A stretch of DNA of 64,000 bases, from assembly GCF_002878395.1 (NCBI RefSeq), contig NC_061122.1, forward strand, positions 75,290,493-75,354,492, given 5' to 3'. Made by a program: the position numbers and the translations under genes. The notes beneath the pieces were generated by a model. It did not search any database. It was not told the DNA's origin and saw only the letters and a program-made list of their open reading frames with translations. The DNA comes from Capsicum annuum. Taxonomy: Eukaryota > Streptophyta > Magnoliopsida > Solanales > Solanaceae. Positions 57,650-64,000 of this stretch are shown here, piece by piece (within the stretch, counting starts at the first letter, position 1; every line of letters begins with the position of its first letter).

Positions 57650-58545
57650 AGTTTTATATTATTATGGTTCCAAGATGTATAGTTGTTGGATATTTGATAT
57701 TGTTATTTTGTTTGGATTTGAGCATAGAGTCCTCATGTCATATTCATTCATGAAAGATTGGTACCACTATGAAAATTCAAGAAAAACCCAAAACACTAGC
57801 TTTTTGTGACATATGATTTGACATCCTTCAATACCCAATGCCGATGTATGTGTCGGAGAGAAGATATGGATATTAGTATTAGATATTGGTTGTATATGGG
57901 TTTATGAACCCCCCATGGGTCCTACCTAGGAGTAGAGCCAGTAGGTTTGGATTTATGTACCTCTCATGAGTCCCACATCTATTGTTGAGCTTGATAGATG
58001 TATATGGAGGTTTTACTATGACCTCGTGCATCATCATCATCGTCGTCGTCATTATCATCATTATCATCATCTTCATCTTTATTGCATTCTATATGTTGTA
58101 CTTATTCTATGAATGTATTTCTATTTTTGACTTGACTTCCATCCATTTGTTCTATTTCTTTTACTTGTATTCAAATTATGTGTATTATCATGCTTCTTTC
58201 CCCTACTTGTTGTTATATGTGTATATAGTTAAACTATTAGTGGAGACGGTGTGGGATACCATTTGGGACATCTTATGATTGTGGGTGACGTGCCCAGATA
58301 TTGTGTTTATATGCTTTATTTTTAACTTTACTCAGTCGGCCTATGATACCTACTGAGTACAAATATATTGTACTCATCACTACTGCACCCTTTAGGTACA
58401 GATCCAGGTATAAGGGTGCCATATGGATAGCTGATTTAGGTGGAATTTGGATTCTACCCGCAGTTGAAGTTGATCTTTGCATCTGGAGTTGACTACTACC
58501 TTTTCTTCTTTAGACTGTCTTATTTGTATTCAGAGACAGAGTTTT
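57650..58545 (+). repeat. C-type LTR fragment
   Basis: Follows 20300-21100 of LTR C: ATGGGTCCTACCTAGGAGTA near 57917 with ATGGGTCCTACCTGGGAGTA near 20494. The CAT/CGT microsatellite at 58028-58080 is longer than at the corresponding place in LTR C. Confidence 0.85.
58028..58080 (+). repeat. CAT/CGT/TAT triplet microsatellite
   Basis: About 17 triplets of CAT with CGT and TAT variants within the C-type LTR fragment. The ORFs reading through it are products of the repeat, not genes. Confidence 0.95.
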
Positions 58546-58825
58546 TGAATATACCTTGGCCACTAGCTTTCTAGTAGAAATAAAAGATATGATTTTCACA
58601 GGTTAAACCTTATATTCACCCTCACATGCTAGCTTACCCATACTAGGAAAGTCTAGGGTACTATTTTTCATTATAGTTTAAGAAAACAAAATATGGAACT
58701 AACCAGTTGATACGTAGAATAATATCAAAATCGAATATGTCCAAAACGATCAATTCAATCCAAGTCTAAAAACCTATAACTAAGACAAAGCAATAATGGT
58801 AAACATGGGTCACCACCACAGAATC

Positions 58826-59008
58826 TTAAATTGGAGTAAGGCTATGCATAGGAGAATCAAGTACATCACAGCCAAGGTTTATACCCAAAGCAAACTTAAT
58901 AGATATGTATGAATAGGTAGACCCTAAACCAAACAACACAAAATACATCTGATCACAAACAAGAATAGTACCAATAATGACTCTATTAGAAGACTCGGCA
59001 TTGGCCAT
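58826..59008 (-). pseudogene. pol: Protease of element G
   Basis: 60-codon open stretch: NRVIIGTILVCDQMYFVLFG, then LGSTYSYISIKFALGINLGC, DVLDSPM. This is the start of the gypsy aspartic protease. The expected FDxGST reads FGLGST, so the catalytic Asp is Gly. Ends in a stop; downstream pol is missing. Confidence 0.82.
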
Positions 59009-60480
59009 TCCTGGACGGGCAAAATAGTGAGATCAATCATCAATATGGGTCGACTCCCTCATTAGATATGAACCATCCCTCCCTACACAACCATTTTCTT
59101 GACCACCTAAATAGCCTTACTGATTACCTTATCCACTCTTTGGAAGACCCCTTCTACTTCCCCTACCTCTACCTATTAGGACTATAGCCCAAGTTTTCTG
59201 CTATGCCTGGCCACCTGACTATTACAAAGGGTACTCTCTCTTAAATTTACCAGCAACACCATAATAATAACAACCTCATTTAAAAGAATGCTAACTGGTA
59301 GAAGGAAAAAATTCCCATGGTCTCTCATATCTGGTGGCTAAGAAGATGTCTTTATTGTATCCACAATAAAAAATGGCATGTAGATTGAATGGGCTGGGCT
59401 GCGTTAGGTAGGCATGCTGACTATGATCCCTGTAATAAGAGCCATAGAAGTTACCTGCTTTCCAAAACTTCTTGGCTAATGCCTTAGCCAGAACAACCTA
59501 CTTTAATCCGTTAAGCTTCTTCACATAATCCTACAACTTATTAGAGTTCTTTCCTATAAAAGTTATATGAATCGACAAAACTTACATATAAGAATTCAAA
59601 ACTTTAACCTATAATTAGATTCACTCTTTCTCAGTTCCCAACAACTGGGTAGCATACTGAGACAAGGCATGGAATTTAGCCTCAGAGGTTGAAATTGACA
59701 TACTCCCCTGCTCATAAGCCAAAAACACATCCTTTTAGCAATCACGAAGTGTTCGAGGCAAATTCTTCTAAAAAATATGCATAAAATTAAGACCAAGTTA
59801 ATGGAAGATAACAACTGACCTCACTCCAGATGGGCTTCCACCACTTCTTGGCATCCTCTTGAAGTTGGAAAGTCATGAACTCAACAACATGCTATTACAT
59901 GATCCTCAACTTATGAAGCCTCTCATATTAGTCAATTATATACTCAAATTCTTAGTCTCAGTATAATGAAATAAAGGAGATTTCGATTTCAAGATCTTAG
60001 TCAATAACTCATCGACATTATCAGTCAATAACGGAACCTATAATAGGATAGGAAAATATCAATCCCTAAAGCCTCATTAATTTTGGGAGATAATATGATA
60101 GTAGGATGAGAACCCAGAACCTAAAAATTCAACACATGGGAGCAGAAAAAGTAACATCAAACACCTTTAAAAAAGCTAAAATCTATTGAACAACCTCAAA
60201 AGACATCAAAGAAAGGGTTGCACCTCTAAATAGTGCCACCGTATCTTATTCTAAACTATATTTGTCCATTTCCTCAACCTCATAATGATTATCCTTGTGT
60301 GTAAGAGGTGATACTAACCTTTGACGGTCCTATTCAGCAGCTACTTGAGCTCCACCCCTGGTGGGTGTTGCTCTGTACCTTCCCCTTTCCCTACCCTTTT
60401 ATCATCCTCTTTTTGAATGGCAGACTGCGTAGCTGGAGCTATCGGTGTAGGTGCTGCTACTCATTCTCCATGTTCCTTAG
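59009..60480 (-). pseudogene. gag: gag of element G, broken
   Basis: In pieces on the minus strand: TFQLQEDAKKWWKPIW near 59865, SEAKFHALSQYATQLLGTEK near 59680-59620, a decayed zinc knuckle YYYGVAGKFKREYP near 59265 (first and last Cys are Tyr, His is Lys), and an Arg/Gly-rich tail. This order is gypsy gag of the chromovirus type. Frames change several times. Confidence 0.8.
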
Positions 60481-60691
60481 TTCTTACCTTATATGGAAAA
60501 AAGAATGAAGAGAGTTAGATAAATACTTGGATAATAAAATACCAATTGGAATCAAGTTTTTCACAAAAGGGGAATGATATAACAGTTTCAAAAATTCTTC
60601 CAGCCTCTCAAAGAAAAGTACAAACTTCTAAATTCCATTATGTAAAACTCAACTTTATCAATTTTGGTATAATAAGATTGATGAAACTAGA

Positions 60692-60703
60692 CTCTAATAC
60701 AGA
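60692..60703 (-). other. Primer-binding site of element G, decayed
   Basis: Minus strand CTGTATTAGAGTC followed by TAGTTTC, corresponding to TGGTATCAGAGC and CTAGGTTC in related elements. Confidence 0.7.
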
Positions 60704-60706
60704 CTT

Positions 60707-62790
60707 TGTCATAATACAAATGCATCTCATGTGGCCCCTACACTAACCCTCCGATGGGAGAACCAACTAACCCGAACATTAACCATACTTCGCGAAAAGT
60801 AAAACAACTAATCTAGTTTCATTATCCAAAAAATATATCCAAATAAAAATAAACACAAGCACAAGAAAATAATACAGAAACATTATGCTTAGGTAAACTC
60901 CTAGATCCCAAAAGTCATTTGTACAAAAACTACTAAAGAATGTAAAAATGGGGATTTAACCCCAAAAACTGAGAATATGCATAAGCCCAAAACAAAGGTC
61001 TAGAAAACATCAACAAAATAATCCATGATAGCCTAAAAAATACATCTTGCCATTGAATTTGAGTCATCCGCTAGAAAAATATTTGACGTTTTGTAGTATG
61101 TATTAGAAGATGCTCTACACTCAAAAAAAGTAAGAGCAGGTGTAGTATCAGCACACAACAAAATAACATTTTATTGCTATGGTCCTTTGGACAACTTACA
61201 ATAAGATATGTGAACATATAACTATAACTAATTAAAATAAGCCAACACATGTTTACTACTTAATAATCTAGATCTGGTCCAAAACACTTACATTATACAA
61301 GAGCTTTATTAAATAAGTGAATGTGAGTCGGCCAAGAGTATATGCCAAGAAAGGTCAAATCCACCAGAAAGACTCCAAGTCTATAGTACAAGACTCAAAC
61401 CATACATTTTTCAACAATACAAGACTCAAACCATAATACATGTCATTTATACAAATTCCATATTAATTCACAATAAAAGTATAATAATAAGAATATGCCC
61501 TTTTTATATCATTAGCTCAGACCTCTCAACGATCCAATATGATCCACCAATCAATATTATGCCATTTGATTTGCACAAGCGATAACCTTTAACAATTACT
61601 AAATACATCTAGTAAACTTCAAGAACCAATATAATAATTTGACATTTAAGTCGGTTTACTCAAGGAACAAAGATAACAATAAAGCACATAATCGTTAATT
61701 CACTCATAGAACAGTCACATGAACCTATACCTTGTACATACATGTTAGGGGTTTATAGATGTTCCCACTAGCAATGAAATATAGGGAACGAGCTATGACT
61801 ATGTACAAAATCTTAATATTAAGTGTTTGCCTACCTTTTCTATCAAATCTCGTGATGATGTCAAAATAGCAGTAGATTCCATAAATAAAAAATAAATATC
61901 ACAACATCACAAAACAATGATAACAACCAACAACTTTAACAACTAACAAAGTTTTATGTATAAATTAATTGAATGTGACTACACTTAAAATTTCAAAAAC
62001 TCTTTTTCCATTCCTTAACAACATGCATTGCACAGGAAATTCGAAGAAATGCTTCTCATGCACATGTTTAATAAATTGAATTAAACTACATTAACTATCA
62101 CCTACCTTAATCTAAACTTGCACTACTCAATTAAGCCTTAGCCTTCTCTTTGTCTCATCTCATTTGATTATGGTCTGAAAATATGAAATCAACATATAAT
62201 CAACCAAATTACCTACCATGTCAAAGATTATAACTAATACTAAACCCTTAGGCCAAATTAATGAATATCCTATCCATTATAGGACTTTTCAACCATCAGA
62301 TCACATAAAATTTACCAATCCAAGGCTACTTTAGTGAATTAATGACATACGAGAAAATTAATGATTAACAACCAAAATCCAAGAGTTTTACACCTAATTT
62401 ACCCCCTTGCACTCGATTATCCTATAAATATATGGTAAACTCTTTCTAACACCCATAGACTAGTGATTCTAAGGTAAACTAACCCCTAAAAATAGTTAGT
62501 CGGGATGGTATACTTAGTTTTATACGTTATATCAATAGAGAACTGAAGAACATCACTCAAACCACCTAATTCCTTCTCCAAAAATAAGTTTATAATAATG
62601 AACATTTTTTAGAAAATTTCTACATTAATAGTGACTTACCCCGCTGAAGCGACATGATCCCATAATAGAAACATCATTATAGCAATATCTCTAATTATAG
62701 TTGGACTGATTTCATAATAGTTAAAGTCACTATGCTGATATAAACCTTGCTATAGTGGCTGTTGCAAGGCAAAAACCCATAATTTATCCT
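60707..62790 (-). repeat. Element G 5' LTR, distal end unclear
   Basis: Ends (minus) TTATGACA at 60707. Related to LTR H in order and in its CTATAGTGG/CACTATG words at 62640-62760. The far end was not found. Confidence 0.7.
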
Positions 62791-64000
62791 AGTTTTGCCC
62801 ATTTTTACCTCACACTCTTAAACCATGATATTTTGACTTGACCCTTTTATGTCAAGCTCAAAAACAAGAGTTTTATATGCTCAACTTTTCTTTTGAAAAG
62901 TCCTACGAATTCATTATGATGTTAGATACCATAAACATAAGATAATATTAATCATATTTATCCAATCTATATTTGGATTCCAATAGATCATACCTCACTA
63001 AAAATTTGTATATATCTAACCTAGGATGAATTTTCTAATTCACAGTCCAAGGAAAAACATGTTACCCTAAATTTATTATGATTACCTCGCCCATAATGAT
63101 GAAGAGTGTCGTTATGATATCTCATCCTGCTCCCCCATCATATTAAGCTTCTTATTATCCATTAGTAGAACATTCACAATTGATTCTCCTAAAAATTTTC
63201 ACTTTTTAGGATTTTAGATTCTAAAGAATGGATGAAGATGGTGAAAAATTGAGAAAGTAGATTTTTATACCATTTTGAGGAGCTAGGGTATTGCTTAAGC
63301 AAAATTTTGGTCACTTACATGTGCTCTGGAATGACTTTTTCTTAAGCAATCAGTATATCACTTATGCGATATTTTGCTGCTTGAGCCAATGTCGTGTACG
63401 TAACACTATTATTGTGGACGTGGTATCACTTTCCACTTCAAAGACATTCGCTTTTGAGGGTTATGTCTATATGGTCCAATAGATCTAAAGGTTATTTCTA
63501 GAGAGTAATAATATTTATCAAAAGTAGTAGGCTAAGTATCATTGGCAAGCCTAGATATAAGCAGTAGTGGTGGAATTGTGTACACAGAAGTAGCATATAC
63601 AACAAGTCGATGCTTTCAAAGGGTGTAATCGGAGGTTACATTATGGAAGTGCTCGAATCGGTAGGATGATTATATGGTGGGATAAACCTTGAAGGGTAGA
63701 GGGAATTAGTTGTTCAAATAGATGGAACTTAAGATTTGAAAATTGGAATGGTAGGAGTAAAGTTAGAAGGACATTAAAATGGTAGAGATGGAGGTTGGCT
63801 AGTCATCCAAGCCTGATACACATAAAACAGTTGCTCTTTTAACCATTATACTTCCTCAGACAACCCTAATTCATGTTCAGTCCTTTGGGTTTTGACATTA
63901 TCAACAAATAGAGTGGATGTTTCTTCAACAATTGGTATTTTTCATTTGAAATCAAAACCAAACACGCAAATAGATTTTCTTTAAACATCTTTCTCCAGAA
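62791..64000 (-). repeat. Probable LTR fragment J with promoter
   Basis: A minus-strand TATAAAAAT (63269-63261) is preceded by a block at 63290-63400 with TTGCTTAAGCAA, CTTAAGCAATC and GCTGCTTGAGC words, the layout seen in the U3 of LTRs C and I. LTR ends are not visible and from 63480 to 64000 nothing is recognised. Confidence 0.4.

Larger units (their letters stand above)
58560..62790 (-). mobile_element. Element G: 5' part of a gypsy element (minus strand)
   Basis: 5' LTR (60707-62790), primer site, leader, gag and protease follow in order on the minus strand; the element is cut off at about 58560 next to a C-type LTR fragment, so no pol after protease remains. Confidence 0.8.

Noticed and set aside
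57879..58278. Met- or Ile-rich ORFs near 58.0 kb as membrane proteins
   Set aside because: They are translations of the CAT/ATC microsatellite inside an LTR fragment.
1..64000. CRISPR arrays, bacterial operons, rRNA or tRNA genes
   Set aside because: No regularly spaced short repeats, no Shine-Dalgarno-led gene strings and no cloverleaf candidates were seen; the content is eukaryotic transposon DNA.

Overview
The window looks like plant heterochromatin: AT-rich, no dense genes, and almost wholly built of old, mutated LTR retrotransposons lying in and across each other. The protein fragments (Ty3/gypsy gag and pol with C-terminal chromodomain-like tails, plus Athila/Tat-type gag-protease and an env-like ORF) and the LTR ends followed by initiator-Met-tRNA-like primer sites resemble a Solanaceae genome. 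A large-genome species such as pepper is my best guess, but that is recognition from memory, not a search result. I see no intact protein-coding gene, no rRNA or tRNA and no CRISPR.

Layout. 1-7943: element A (+), with the end of its 5' LTR, gag, RT, RNase H, integrase, chromodomain-like tail, polypurine tract and complete 3' LTR; its protease is deleted. 7944-9975: fragment of an Athila-type LTR, an unresolved stretch and a decayed LTR piece. 9975-10182: isolated chromodomain fragment (-). 10190-13411: element B (+), LTR and gag only. 13412-15860: element H (-), leader and 5' LTR. 15861-18789: the least repeat-like part, with a possible intron-containing gene remnant (-). 18790-25304: element C (+), LTR through the integrase N-terminus. 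25325-27190: Athila-type LTR pieces (-). 27213-35847: element D (+), the most complete copy, with two LTRs. 36011-50400: a nest of minus-strand Athila/Tat-like elements (L, K, M) that keep gag and protease, lack RT/RNase H/integrase, and in one case carry an env-like ORF. 50400-52703: LTR I (-). 52704-56770: element F (+) pol, interrupted by an A-type LTR. 56780-58545: two LTR fragments. 58560-62790: element G (-), protease, gag and 5' LTR. 62791-64000: a further promoter-like LTR fragment J (-).

None of the copies can move by itself: every coding region has stops and frameshifts. Gypsy-type copies use a decayed TGGTATCAGAGC primer site; Athila-type copies use a decayed tRNA-Asp-type site. 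Two signals go beyond plain decay. First, in three separate Athila-like copies a protease-region ORF is followed within about 30-150 bp by the same roughly 45-bp box, which suggests a non-autonomous lineage that lost pol before it spread. Second, almost every LTR family carries a block of short repeated palindromic words, often just upstream of a TATA box, with a different word in each family.
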